Source: Scedosporium boydii (lineage: Eukaryota; Ascomycota; Sordariomycetes; Microascales; Microascaceae). From it: a DNA stretch of 64,000 nucleotides. Shown in pieces: positions 47,288 to 59,484 of the stretch (the stretch's first letter is position 1; every line of letters begins with the position of its first letter). The notes below the pieces were generated by a model. That model did not search any database. It saw only the letters and a list, made by a program, of their open reading frames with translations, and was not told the DNA's origin. The stretch lies in NCBI GenBank assembly GCA_002221725.1, contig NJFT01000051.1:145201-209200 (forward strand). The letters run 5' to 3'. Both the position numbers and the translations under genes were made by a program.

Positions 47288-48320
47288 CTAACACGCCGGC
47301 CTCCTTTCTTCCATCTCTATGAGCATCTTCCTCTTTCCATACTCAATGATGGCACCTCGTTTCATCTCGATATCGAGACGACGATCCTCTACAATTGGGA
47401 GGACCAACGCGCTTCCCACGAGAAGTATTGATACAGCAATAACCTAAATCTAGTTAAAGACTGAAGAAAAATAAGTAGAGTCCTCCATACTTACTGCAAA
47501 GAAACTCCGCGTATAAAATTGCTCGAATTTATTACGGAGCTCATTGGCAAGTCTTTTAAATTCATCATTTAAATCCTTGATAGTGTTCGATTGGCGGGAT
47601 AGGTGCCCAAAGCCGATGCGAACTTCCGCGGTCAGTTTACCGATTTGATCTTTTAGACCTCTAATTTCGCTCTTAAGAAAGTCGGTCCTTTGCTTGAGCG
47701 CCTCGCTCCTGATCTCAAGTTGCTCGGTTCTCGTGTCGACATCTGTGATTTTCCGGATGAGGTCTCCGATACTTTTGCCAAGCCTTGGGCTACTTGCGGT
47801 ATCGTCGGAGCTGAGCCCTATAATCTGTGTCAGTACATGGAATCAGAATAGCAAAGAAGTATAACCTACGATAAAAAAAAAAGGTCGAGTGAGTAAACGT
47901 CCTGAGACGAGGCTTCGCAATTTGTCGGAGCCGAGCAGCACAACCCACAACACAAACAGGTCTATGCGGCCCGCTCACAGGAATAAGAGACGCTGGCCGA
48001 GAGCCATACCACACAGAAGGAATGGTCCAATGGTCATCGCATGGCCGCAATGGTCAAGTAGGACTTCGGGAAGTCAACAATCAGTCGGAATCTGCATCGT
48101 AGAACTTCACAGCCAGAGAAGATGTGAGGTTGGGCCATGTGGCAGTTCGGGCGCCGAATGCCCGTTGCCCTACGCAGCAACAGAGTAACAGGCAAGATGC
48201 TATTCCCTGAAGATTTCAGGAGGTAGTTAGTAGACAGATGCAACATAATAATTACGGTAACTTACGAGGAAATCTAAGATGCATCTTCGATACTTTGATA
48301 AAATAAAATAAGGAATTCAT
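47288..48320 (-). CDS. Unrecognised coiled-coil protein with C-terminal membrane segment
   Basis: Two exons are clear: 47495-47817 and 47288-47443, joined by a 51-bp intron (GTAAGT...TAG). They encode SSDDTASSPRLGKSIGDL, then about 85 residues of heptad-like helix (TRTEQLEIRSEALKQRTDFL onwards), then a hydrophobic stretch of about 20 (FFAVIAVSILLVGSALVLPIV) and a basic/acidic tail ending RRPAC. Frame consistency across the intron over 150 codons supports a real gene. The 5' end is unresolved: an ATG at 48320 starts a short exon (48266-48320, ends C then GTAAGT) whose translation resembles a mitochondrial presequence; a second exon from 48206 ending at one of several donors would reach the coil exon in frame. 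A single coil followed by one membrane span recalls inner-membrane coiled-coil proteins, but I do not recognise a family. A solo LTR lies 26 bp upstream of 48320. Confidence 0.55.
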
Positions 48321-48341
48321 GGTGGTTTCTCTTTAGGATGA

Positions 48342-48558
48342 AAGGGTGTCACGGTCTGAACAAATGGATTGTGTGCGGACGGGTCGGACCTTCCTCTGAT
48401 GCCGGCTGTGGTGGGCACACGGGGCCTACCGGCTGGAATAATCTATTTTCCACAGCCAGCTAGAACTACTTTGTAGCTTCCCTTTCTTTCCTCTTCTACT
48501 CTCTAGAGATCAATAAACGTCATTTCCATGACCTGTGCTGCCGTGCCGTGACAAAGGG
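48342..48558. mobile_element. Solo LTR of a retrotransposon with 5-bp target duplication
   Basis: A 207-bp element at 48347-48553 begins TGTCACGG and ends CCGTGACA, perfect 8-bp inverted termini with the TG...CA ends of LTRs. AAGGG directly precedes it (48342-48346) and AAGGG directly follows it (48554-48558), a 5-bp target-site duplication as made by Ty3/gypsy or copia integrases. An AATAAA polyadenylation-type signal sits inside at about 48511-48516. No internal retrotransposon region is present, so it is a solo LTR left by recombination. The intact termini and duplication suggest it is not very old. Confidence 0.85.
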
Positions 48559-51500
48559 CGAGGGGAAATTTCTTCCCCGCCATGAACGGTGACGAAAACT
48601 AACATTTCTGACTTTCCCGTAGACCTCTTTTTTTCATGTCGGGGAGTATTGATCCCTCTCGTCCCTCAGCGGCCCCGTGATCCGGTCCTGGTGGGCCACT
48701 CTCCCGTTTATGAAGTATTATTTCGAGATCGTGCATTCAGCACCTATGATCAACCTAAACCGATTCACCCCATGCCCCATAGCCCTAGCTCATGCCTCGA
48801 CCTTATTCCCCCCCGTGCTCCTTAGAAAGTAGTACATACTCGTCGAAGCTCCAGCTCCTCAAGTCTCTGGCCCTGCATCGCGGATCTGCCCCTGGAGAAC
48901 CTGGTTGACACCTCAAGTCAACGCCTGATCTTCGATAGAGAACCAGAAAACGACTGATGAGCAGGCCAACGTTGATGGAAAGCAAACACTGTGATCACAA
49001 CTAGCGGGCGGTTCTCGAATATGTAGGTCCCATTGACTGCTGTTCTGAATGATCATTTCCGTGGCATTTTAAGCCCAGACTCGAGCCAAAATTCAAACTC
49101 GATGTAGTCTCATTTAATAGACGGATCTATCCACGGGAATTGAGACCGACCGCCCATGGCAAAAAGAACAAACTCGCTTGAGTAGAATCAATTGTCTCGA
49201 TAGACGAAGAAAGTGGACATTTACGCCGTGTTCGGGCCGATATACCATTACCTTGCCGTTTCCATCACATGCCGCTTATTATGGATGATTGTTCTCGAGG
49301 CCTGACGGCGAGATCATGATGGCATAGTTATCCTGCGATCCCAAGACAAGAAAACAATTACCTTATACAAGGGGAGCGTACTGGATTTCAAGCGAAGTTA
49401 GGGCTTCCTAGAACACGAACTCAACTGTCCACGAACTCATAGCAACACACCATTGTACATAGTAGGGTAGTCGAGCGGCAACTGACGTCCCAAGGTGCAA
49501 GGGCTATTTTTATCGTTGCCCACCCATGTCGGAAAGGAAGCGATGTAGTTCCGGCTTTGAGACGTCTGGGCGGGTTCATTCATGCAGTTCCTTCCCGCCC
49601 CTTCTTGTCAGAGCCAGGCTTGGTCGGCGAGTCTGTGTTGAAGCGTGGACTGGGGACAGGGAAGATATATGTCAGTGACAGCTTCTGACTGGTTTGACTG
49701 GGCGTCATTTGAAGGCTGTGCAACTCAGCCTATCAAGTGCTGCTCTCCAGTTTGCTCATTTGGACCCTTAACAGAGTTGCTTCGGATTCAATCCTGTGAC
49801 CCAGCCCTACGATTCCGATGCATAGGTTGGGGCTATTCTGAGGTTCAAGCTAGCTGTAAACTCTACTCGACTCACGAGGCAATTTTACAGTTTCCCCCTC
49901 ACACCTCCTCGCTGCTAGAAGATGTCGAACTGATTGAGGCAGTGGACTCGATCGTTTGAATAGTGGGCTCCTTTGTCGTCATCAAGTCGAATCAGCAAGG
50001 GCTTAGTGCGTGGCCGACGAGGCGCAGAATATCGAATATTACGTGTCCGAACTACGAAGTAAGGTGGATATCAAGGGCAGCATCTGAAACAGTTCCTCCT
50101 GGGGTTGCTAGATCTTATCGACGGACCCTATCTGGGGCGTTGGCGACTGGGCACTGAAGCTATTGAAGAAGTATCGAATACAACCATGGACTCTGTTGGA
50201 GTCAAGGGGTGGGTACGAAGTACAACACTGAATTATCTCCACAGGCGTAAGTGAAGGCATGAAAACGACTCCTGAGAACTTAAATATTAAACTTGGATCG
50301 AGATTGATTTGAGGCTCAGGAGCATTGGCCCCGAAACCCAACACCGTAGACACTGCTGCTTCGCATAGATACAGGGTAAGAATCCGGTGCGAGCTATGGA
50401 CATTTGCATTTGCTTCGTAAAGTTGTTGGACACTAAATGTCCTCATTTCCTGCTGTCCGTTGCGTTGGAATGCTAGAACCGCCAGGGTAATTTCCGAGCT
50501 TCATTTTAACCAGCCAGCTTTGGTGCCTGAATACAATGAAGGTACGAAGTAAAGACTGGAGTTACGTACTTCGTAACACACACGACTCGGACTGAACAAC
50601 AATAGTCGCAGTACCTCATACCAGAATGCGACATGACTTCGTATTAAAGTGAGATAATGTCATTGATCAATTGCTGAAGTCTCGAAGGACGTCGAAATGG
50701 CAACAGCATTAGTCGCTATTTGGATCAATCAATACTTCGTACCTTGAGAATTGCTCAATGGCTATTTGAGGAATTAACGGCCCGGCGAAACTACACTAGA
50801 CCCTTCGTCGCCCCACCAATTTGGACCCTGACAGAGACAGACAGTCTTCCTCTGCACAAAAATCTGCGTATCCTGCTGGCGATCTTGCATTAGTCCGCTC
50901 TTGGTACGAAGTAGGCGATAACAGATCAATTGATAATATTGAACGTTCTGGTCTTAGCCTAGGGCCCTAGGCTAAACCGTCATTTCTTTCATCACATTTC
51001 ACCCCGCTTCGTCCCTTCTCCACTCCGTTTACACGACATAGTCCCAAGAAACTGTCAAGACCCTCAATCCTTGGAGACTGATCCATCTGGGAGCTTACAC
51101 GTAAGCTTCTGTCTTCGTCAGCTTTATCGTTCGTCACGATCTGGATCAAGTATTGATGGTAGGTTCCAGTTGCTGGAACTTGACTAAATGGATGAACGGG
51201 ATTGATCTTGATTTACAGCGCTAGTCCTGCTCCCGGAAGGACATGTTAATCACAGGGAAATATTGATGACATTGAGGTAACAGCTGAAGCTATCGTTTAG
51301 CCTGCCAAAAAACTTGAGCAATCCACAGACCTCAAATTCTCTGCAAAGTACCCTCAAGCATGACGGAATCCGGCCTTGAGGGAACATCTCGACTGATGAT
51401 GATGAGCGATATGGTGATGCAGCAATATTGGTGGGGGACACAGCATGCAAGGACAGGACGCAGGATCGCGAAAAAGGAGATGAATACTTCCAAACGGTGA

Positions 51501-52433
51501 TTTAATGTTACTTCGTCGTTCGTTAGTTTGTTGGCACGAAGTCGTGAGGTAGTGTACAGTGTACATTGGACACCAAAAGTGCGGAAGAACATTGAAGCTT
51601 GTTCATGCATGCAACCATAACTAGGTACCTACAGGAAGGTACACGACTTGACCTAAACTAGCACGCGACGCTGTAACAAACCTCCCGCAATGTGGCGTGC
51701 TTTAAGTTGTGGTTACCCCGACTCAAGGTCTCTGTCGCCGACAAAGTAGGAAGTAACACCCACCCTACTTCGTGCGAGTCCCAGGTTCCTTATGGAAGAG
51801 CGCATTCCTGTATTCGGTACTTTGGCTGTTGCCAGGGCTCTATTGTCCCGCCCCAGATCGCCTTGGCTCTGGCTCCTCCCCATAGCACTTCTGTCGGTCC
51901 TATCCTGTTGTCCCCTACTGAAATCCCCAGCATCTTCATCGTGACAACCAACGCTTTCCCTTCTCCAACCCTCCATTAACATTAACCACGCTCCTTAACC
52001 TCCACATTCGTTGATACGCACATCTATTTTTTTTTTTTCTCTTCTCTCTTCTACGCTGGTGCGATCCTCGAAGTTGATATTCTTACTCGAGCAATTGTCT
52101 TATTCACGTTAGCGCTACCACCCCTTCTCCTTGAATGGTAGCGACTCCTCCGTCTTACAGCGAAGAAAGCTCGTTTCCCCTGTCGACAAACTGTCCTCGT
52201 GCGACTCGCGAGCGCTCCGAATCGTCGAAGTGTCGTGTACGACTTACTCGTCCTCGAATCCAACCCGTCCCTCGAGCGATCCATTTGTTCGTCCGTGAGA
52301 ACTATGAACCCAGGAAATTAGAACGCGTCCGATTCTTTGTTGAGCGACACATCCCTCTTCGTCGCCGCGTCTTGACGACGCTGGCGCCCTTCGCCGTACC
52401 CCGTTTATCTTTGTCCCCTGGATCTTCGTCACG
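48559..52433. other. 3.9-kb spacer upstream of palI with motif cluster
   Basis: No gene supported. Between 50.0 and 50.9 kb it has six TACGAAGTA copies. A pyrimidine-rich leader with T-runs (52027-52050) precedes palI. Small open frames (e.g. 49645-49959, 51692-51979) show no features. Confidence 0.5.
50053..50912. repeat. Cluster of six TACGAAGTA(C) motifs
   Basis: Copies at 50053, 50214, 50543, 50567 (reverse), 50733 (reverse) and 50904. The pair at 50543-50551 and 50567-50575 is inverted with a 15-bp spacer, giving a possible 9-bp stem hairpin. Motif density here is about one per 150 bp, far above chance for a 9-mer. Confidence 0.75.
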
Positions 52434-54442
52434 ATGTTGCGACCAGCCACTCCTCTGTCGATACTGCTCTTTGGGGCTTTCGCCTTGATATTACTGGCGG
52501 TTCTTTCAGCCCCGATTATCAGCGCGATCCCCCTTGGCAGTTTGGGTGGTGTTAACTTTGGTGTATTCGGGTTTTGTGGCACCAATGGTTGCACCGACGT
52601 AACAATTGGATATGATCCGAGTACGTCTCTGCCTTCTAGAAACTTGAGTTCCGAGTGTGCGACGCTCGTTGCCGTCATGGAGGCTAACATTAATCTCGCG
52701 TAGCTGGACTTCTGAATACCGACGAGTCCAGGTTCGATCTGCCCACGTCGGTTCGGAATTCTTTAACCACTATTCTCATAGTGCATCCTATCGCAGCCTT
52801 TCTGACCCTTGCCTGCTTTATCATGGCCGCCGCTGCCCACCTTCACTCTGCCTCTCACTCTACTCGTTATCTTCTCGGCATCTTCATTCTTATTCTCATC
52901 GACTTTCTTGTGTGCTTGCTTGCCTTCCTTGTCGATGTGTTGGTCTTCATACCTCACCTCGCCTGGGGTTCTTACATTGTGCTTGCCGCCACAATTATGG
53001 TCGCTCTCAGTGGCATCTTCGCATGCGCAATGCGACGAACTCTCATTAGCCGGAAAGCCAGGCAGAACAGGGTCGCTCAAAACGCCGAGATGAGCGGTGA
53101 GAATTATTATAATCGTGAAGCACAGAAACAAGCCCTTGCTCTCGCGCGTCAGCCTACTATGCCCATCCTTAGCGGGGCTAACGGCACTGGCGATGTGCTC
53201 CCCGCCTTCGCATCTTTTGAGAACCAGCAGAAGGAGGACAAGGTCAGTGACGAGCGAATACCCCTGACTCAACGAAGCCCTACCCAGCCATCGCCCAATC
53301 CTATGGGCTCCGGGTCCACGAGTCCGCCTTTGGGGGAGCCCATGAGGTCCAATTCGGTGCCACCCATGCAGCAGGATCAGTACGGAAACCCTATGGGCCC
53401 ATCGCCCAACGACTATGCTCTCCGGCGCGGCCCGTCTTTCGATCAATTGAGCGCCAGAGGTCGTGGTGGTATGCCGCCACCAGGATATCGTGGCCGTGGT
53501 GGGTATGGTAGAGGAGGCTACGGGCCTCCACGTGGAGGCTATGGACCACCTGGGAGGGGTGGATACGGACCCCCAAGGGGAGGCGGTTATGGCCCGCCTC
53601 CGCGGGGAGGTCCTGGTGGCATGATGCGAGGGGGCGGCCGGGTCCCCTACCAGAACATGAACAATGGCGGCCCTTACGACCGACGTCCGTCCCCGGCGGA
53701 TGCCTATGGTCCGTATGGCCGGGGGCCTAACGACCAATATGGTTCCAGTACCACGATCCCCTCTAGCACTGGATACGATTCCTATAGTTCCGATCGCAAC
53801 ACGCTGCCTCGTGCCGAATCACCTCCTCCTTTGCCTGAAGGAACAGGCACTCCCCTAGCTGAGATGGATGCGAGCCCCGCAGGCCCCACGGGCAACTATG
53901 CCCAGCCCCAGGCCCCCATTAGAGATGGTGATACGGACGTCGCAGGGATGGTGGGACTGCAACAGGCCAGAGCGGGAAGTGCGAGGCCAACTGACTCATA
54001 CGTCAGTGAGGGTAGCAAGTACAGCGCCGAAGAGTATGTAGCCGCTTTCTTCTGTCATAATTAACCTGAGGTTCTCCTTTACTAACAATTTCATAGTGCC
54101 CAAGGACAGTACGTGCCACCTCGCGCGGCTTGGAACCAAGGCGCCGGCCCAGGCCGACATTCCCCAAGTATGCCGTCTCCTCTTGGTATCCGCCGACCCG
54201 AACCTCAGGGCCGCAGTACCCCAGACCAGGGCGCCGCTTATTACGAAGATGTGGACCCTCGGTATGCGGCGGACCCAAACGCGCGGCCGGCGGCGCAACC
54301 TCAATGGGCGCAAGGTTCTCCTGGGGGCTACGGACGACCAACCCCGCAAGCTAGCAACCCCGATTTCCAAAATAGGGGCCCGCAGCCCGGGCGAAGTCCG
54401 CCGCCAGGCTTGACGCCAGCCAGGTCCTATCCTGCATTTTAA
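52434..54442 (+). CDS. palI: pH-response regulator PalI/Rim9
   Basis: Three exons (52434-52620, 52704-54033, 54097-54442), 620 residues. PalI/Rim9 is a plasma-membrane protein that helps the PalH/Rim21 sensor signal alkaline pH to PacC. Four membrane spans are visible: about 8-28, 86-107, 119-145 and 150-172, with the conserved extracellular loop GLGGVNFGVFGFCG...CTDVTIGYDP and FDLPTSVRNSLTTILIVHP. The cytosolic tail is low-complexity, with GYGPPRGGYGPP-type Gly/Pro/Arg repeats at about 345-400, as in other PalI proteins. Intron 1 (GTACGT...CTAAC...TAG) joins GYDP to TGLLNTDESRFDLP; intron 2 (GTATGT...CTAAC...TAG) joins KYSAE to DAQGQYVPP. The first stop candidate at 54062 is avoided only by splicing intron 2. 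Confidence 0.93.
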
Positions 54443-56549
54443 GTCGAGAGTCAGGGAATTCTATTTCTTCGGAATGAGTTCTCGATTATCCTATAACCTA
54501 TAACACCCAAGAACCCTACCCCCCCCCCCCTTTTTTTTTTTTCATTTCGTCATGTAAATAGTTGATTGATGCTTTGGATACCACGGCTATCTGACTTGGC
54601 ATAGTATGCACGGGAGGGATAATCCGGGACGCTCATCATTGCTGCCTGTCCCACCTATCCTTATTGGGACGTATTCTTCTGGGGCCACTCTTTTCCTCGA
54701 CCTCTTGATCGGGAGGACGCACCCTATAGAGTCCATTCGGACTCGGCATCTTGATGTCGCTACATTCTTTTGCTATTGGTTTGGTTCTATCAAGGAGGAT
54801 ATTTGCAGGGCGTGGGGTTGGAAGTAAGGTGCGGTGGGATGGATATCCGAAGATGTCGGTACGTGGTCGTCAACAGCGTTTTATACTCGTCAAGGCGTTT
54901 GGAGTAGAGGGCACCTTTACATCTTGTCTCGACAGGAGGCTTTCCCTGTCCGTTTCTGTCTCAATATACTTCCCTTTTTTTTTCCCTTCTTGCATGAGTA
55001 TCTGATCCAGTGAAGAGTGAGAGCTGGCCTTGTTCTATGAAAGATGATCTCCATTATCCTGCCTTATAAAGAGGTGACTGCTTGAACATCCGGTGCTACT
55101 GAGATCATCTTAGGGACCTAAGGACAAGCAGGCCACATTTGATGGCCTATCAGTTCCTACTTCTAAGGCTCTATAGAAAATGTAGTTCACATGGACATGC
55201 CTCCTTCTAGGGCACAGATGATCTGGGCTAGGAGGAGCATCCACGAAAGGGTGCTCCGCAACCTGGCATCGTGGGACTGGCCTTGTCAGAGGTGATCTCT
55301 CTCATCCTAGAGCCCTTCAACATCGAAGCGGGCTCAACTGGTCTTTGCCATCCCATCCTACTTTGTATGTCTCCTTCAGAGGAAGCCTTTTTCCCCTCCT
55401 CTTCCCTTCTTCAACCACAAACAAACACTCCCACATCCATCCCTCTCATCCTTTTCCATACCAGCCTTTCAAACACTTCCCCATTGACATCGTCTAGTGG
55501 AAATCGCGTTTTCTTTCGAGGACGCCGTTCTCACGTCGTCTATTGTTCTTTTGATCGTTTCGTGTTTCCCTCCCCTTTCGCGTTTCGACTTCGGTCGATT
55601 GTCCTCTTTCCAGGCCAAACGGTCCAGTGTTGACTCGCCTTGGAGCGTACGCAAGTAAGTCAGCATCAGTTGTTGAACTCCTTCGTCTGCCCAAGTCCAC
55701 AGCTCCAGGCTTGCCCCTCACCTCCAGGGACAAGTTCGGACACGTATGCGTCGAGGATTGCCTTCGAGCGGTCATCTCAAGCCTACAGTCCCTTTCAGGG
55801 CAGAAAAGGCTGATGAAATCTCGACAGAGCATTCGAATTCGTCCAGTACCTGGTTGCTAGCCTTTCCAGAACAGTTGATCGTTCCTCAGAGGTGAATCCC
55901 TTCCTTTCCTTCTAGAGCGATCTTCGCGTTCTGCCCTCCCATTTAGAAATAAAACATTTCGCAGCTGACCTCGTCACAGACCGACCACTGGCACCCGAGC
56001 ACCAAGGACGCGTCCGAACGAAGGGTATCACCGGATACCAAGCAAGCAGCAAAGCAGGAAGCTGCGACGAAGGGCGTGCCTTCCGTAAGTTCAGATCGAC
56101 TCACCTCCCAATCGAAGTTCCTTCCCCTTTTCCATTCCTGCTCTGTCATCATGAGCAGGGAAGGAACAACCAGTTCCGTTATTTCCCAGCTGGTGTCGAC
56201 CCCGCTCTCTTACACGAACATATCTGACGATGAGTTAGACATAGGGACACTGAGGATAATCGACGTCCTCGTGGACTCCGATTCCAGTGTGAGTCGTATT
56301 TATTGCTTCAATGGCTCTCCCCGTCCCCTTGTCGTCTGGCTTTCTGTTGTCTTGCCGTCTTCAGGATCTCTCCTGGCCAGACATTTCCGTTGGCATCATG
56401 GTAGTATAGTTGGCACTAACATCACATCTTGTTAGAGGGCGGATTCATTCTGAAGGAGAGAGCCGGAAGGAGAGATCGCCGCCTCGCACCATCCCGTTTC
56501 AGAAACAGACAGAAATTGTAAGCTTCGAGCCACTGAAAGTTGGACCGAG
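54443..56549. other. palI 3' region and leader of the next gene
   Basis: 2.1 kb without a supported gene. It has a C12/T12 homopolymer pair at 54521-54542 and pyrimidine-rich DNA at 55380-55640 that may be the downstream gene's promoter. Several GT...AG pairs here could be 5'-UTR introns, which cannot be settled without RNA data. Confidence 0.45.
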
Positions 56550-58750
56550 ATGTCCTCGACTCCTCCCTCGGGCAAGCGCCCTTATGCGGGTTCCGCGACC
56601 AGCGGAACGTCGTCGATGGCCCCGCCCGATAAGAAGAGGCAGCACCTGCTCTCTGAAGATGAGGAGAACAATGAGCAAGAGGAGCAGTCTCCAACTCTTT
56701 ACACGACGGCCGGTACCATTTGGAAGCCGGAGTCGGAGCAGCCCCTTCAAGCCCCCATTCGCCGAGGTAGAGCGCAGCGGTGGTCTCCCCATCAAGAGCA
56801 CGGAAACCGTGTCTCTCTTCTAACAAGGCAGCTGGAAATGGTGGGTATTGGCTCCCCCACCCGTGGAGGCAGGCCATATCTCGTCTCTCCCACGAGTCAG
56901 TATTCGCCTCTCCGGCAAAACAACGACCGTGCCAAAACCCCTATGCATCCCGCCTTTGGTGTCGATGGCAGTCCGGGTCCGGTCTCCGATTCGTCGCCAT
57001 CTCCCCAGGAGATTATGCGCCGCTCTGTCGAAATTGCGAACTCGGCCATGTCTCCGTCGGTGTCGGAGTCTGATATAATCCCCGGTGGTATCCCGATCCC
57101 AAGGAACAACGACAACGATTACGATTCGGTTGACGAGGCTCTTCGAAAGCTTCCAGTTAAGTCATTGGCTAACCTGGCCTCGTACCCGAATCCCAATCAG
57201 TTGAAAGCCCAAAATGCCTTGTCGCATGCTCGCATCAGACTCGGTATGTCATCCTCACCCTTATTCGTGATTCACATTGTGTGTCCTTGCTCCAGTTCTA
57301 ATATTTCGAGCATCAAGCCATGGAAGGAGCCAATGAGCCCAATCATCCATCCAGCAATGCCTCATCCCGCAGCAACGACATAGCAGTCTTCCCCAATATG
57401 AGTCAAGGATCTGGTGGTTCGAAAATTTCTGAGACAGATATTCGAGCTCTCGAGGACTACGCGGCTCGACTCGCGCAAGCGAAGATGAGCAAGCAGCACT
57501 ACAAGCCTCCGCTTGGGGGTTATTCTTCCTCAACTCTGGCCACTGGCCCAGGAGCCCCCGCGCCATTGCGGGCGGGACCCCCGGGACAGCGCCAGTACTT
57601 TGTCCCAAAGACGGGCTCTTCTACGGGTGGTAGCATGTCCTCGCTCCCTCATTCTCCTCAGAAAATGCATCCTCACCGCGGTGTTCGTAATCCTTTCCAC
57701 GGCGCAATTGGAGCCGGCCAAGACATATTTCAAGGCCCTCGCCATGCCCCAACTCTCAACCCAATCTCTGATCAGTATGGCGGTTTCGGTCCTCTCATGG
57801 CGAATGCAAGTGCCTCCGGAGCTGCTCCGTCTGAACCAGGCTTTGAGGGACATGCCTATAACCATGGACACGCCAATTCGCCTACCAACCAGGCCGGACA
57901 ACCCCAGCAGTCGCCTTCTTACAATCTGCGCCCTTACCCTTACAGTACCAACATTCAGCAGGGTTACCCCATGGGTAACATGAATTCACAAGGCCCTGCC
58001 GCCGGCGCTGGATATGGCCTCTATGGCGCAACCAACACCATGCCAATGGGCAGTACTCAGCAGGCGTTGGCCACCGGTCACTCCTCCGGTTCCAACCGCG
58101 ACCCCAATGCTTACAATGCCAGGCCCGGATCGAATATGGGTGTCTCTGCTCTTGGAATTCCGGCTCATCAGGGAGGCGTTCGCCAGAAGTTGAACTCCAA
58201 CTTGGCCGAAGATAAGGCTTGGTCCATCGAGGCCCAGCTGCTCAAGCCCTATGGTTGGGACCCTTCGGAACTCAACACTCGCTACCCCTCTGGCGCAGTC
58301 AACATGTCGGACGATCAACTCCGCGAACGCCAAAAGAAGGTCGATGATTGGTTCTACAGCGGAACTGCTCGATTGGGTATGACATTGGACGAATTCCAAC
58401 AGCAGCAAAAGCAGCGAAAGCCGGGACGGAATCCCTTCGGAGCCGTGGCTGACGGACGATCGACGTCCAAGGGAAAGGCGGCTCCGCAGTTGAACTTGGG
58501 CCAAAAGAAGACATACGAGAATATGTCCATTGACGAGGCTAACAAGATGTCGACCGCGAAGCATGCGGAACCTCTCCTGAACGCGGCCCTCCAGTCTCTC
58601 GACTACCAGCGACAGGTGGCGGAGGCGCGAAAGGAAGCTGCCGGTGCTAAGGCCGAAAAGGAGGCTGCACAGGCAGACGATGAAGAGAAGGTGGACGAGA
58701 AGTCGGGTAGTGCCGCGCTTCTTCCTGGATCCACCCCTTCCATGTATTAG
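56550..58750 (+). CDS. Unrecognised disordered protein, Gly/Ser/Pro/Gln-rich
   Basis: Two exons (56550-57243, 57318-58750), 708 residues. I do not recognise the family. The N-terminal third is Ser/Pro-rich with repeated SP sites (possible kinase targets) and KKRQH near residue 28. The middle is Gly/Asn/Tyr/Gln-rich, like prion-like domains. A more ordered stretch lies towards the end: WSIEAQLLKPYGWDPSELN, MSDDQLRERQKKVDDWFYSG and KTYENMSIDEANKMSTAKHAEPLLNAALQSLDYQ, then a charged helix (RQVAEARKEAAGAKAEKEAAQ). Intron GTATGT...CTAAT...AAG: the CAG acceptor 31 bases upstream would put a stop in frame, so the AAG at 57315-57317 is preferred, joining RIRL to AMEGANEP. The conserved-looking end suggests a real fungal gene, perhaps RNA- or cytoskeleton-related, but no function is claimed. 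Confidence 0.7.
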
Positions 58751-59484
58751 TCCACGACTCAGGCCAGGCTGAAAACATGACGTATGTTGGGGACTTGGCC
58801 CGACTTGTTTACGAAGCAAGGGTTGGATCCCAATTCTTTGGCACCCAGACCAGAAAAAGACATAAAAAAAAAGGAGGGCAAAAAGGCGTCGAGGAAAATG
58901 AAAAAGGAGTCGGAAAAGGGATTACGGTTTATAGCACACCAGGATTTGGTTGCACACAGGGATAAGGTGGATCTGTTTAACTTGATTTTCTCTGTTTTCT
59001 CGGGCCCAATTCTGCCCGCTTCCCCAGTTTTGTTCGCCAGACACATTGCCTCAGTTTATAGAGGAAACTAGGCTGTATTCAGCGTACTTTGGTTCCTTGA
59101 GTCTGGAAAGGCTGCCTAGATGAGCATTCGTTCTCTATGATAGTCTTTCTATAGGAATTCACATGTATCACATCACTACCGCTGATTGTCATTTCCAAGC
59201 ATGAAACGAGGTAAAAAGTGTAGTAAGCAAAGTAAATGCCAGAGAGGCTTAGACAGTTGGGGTAGGTGTGCAGCCCGCCCTTGGTCCAACAATAACTGAG
59301 CTGGCATAGAGCACAATAAGTTGTCGCGTGAGGGGCGAAGGCGCACAAGGCAAACTGGTCGTGCTATCTTTATGCTGTGGGAGGTGGAAATGCGTCAGGG
59401 CTGGAGGCGAAAACGCGTTCTCGAACATTTGAGTTGATCATTGAAGTGTTAATGCAGGCGGTTACACCACCAACATGGGCGGTG

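Noticed and set aside
52763..53737. 324-codon minus-strand open frame antisense to palI
   Set aside because: It lies over the membrane spans and Gly/Pro repeats of PalI; the Arg-rich translation is a by-product of the repeat DNA.
57986..58819. 277-codon minus-strand frame antisense to the disordered protein
   Set aside because: Leu/Arg-rich shadow of a better supported plus-strand exon, without motifs.
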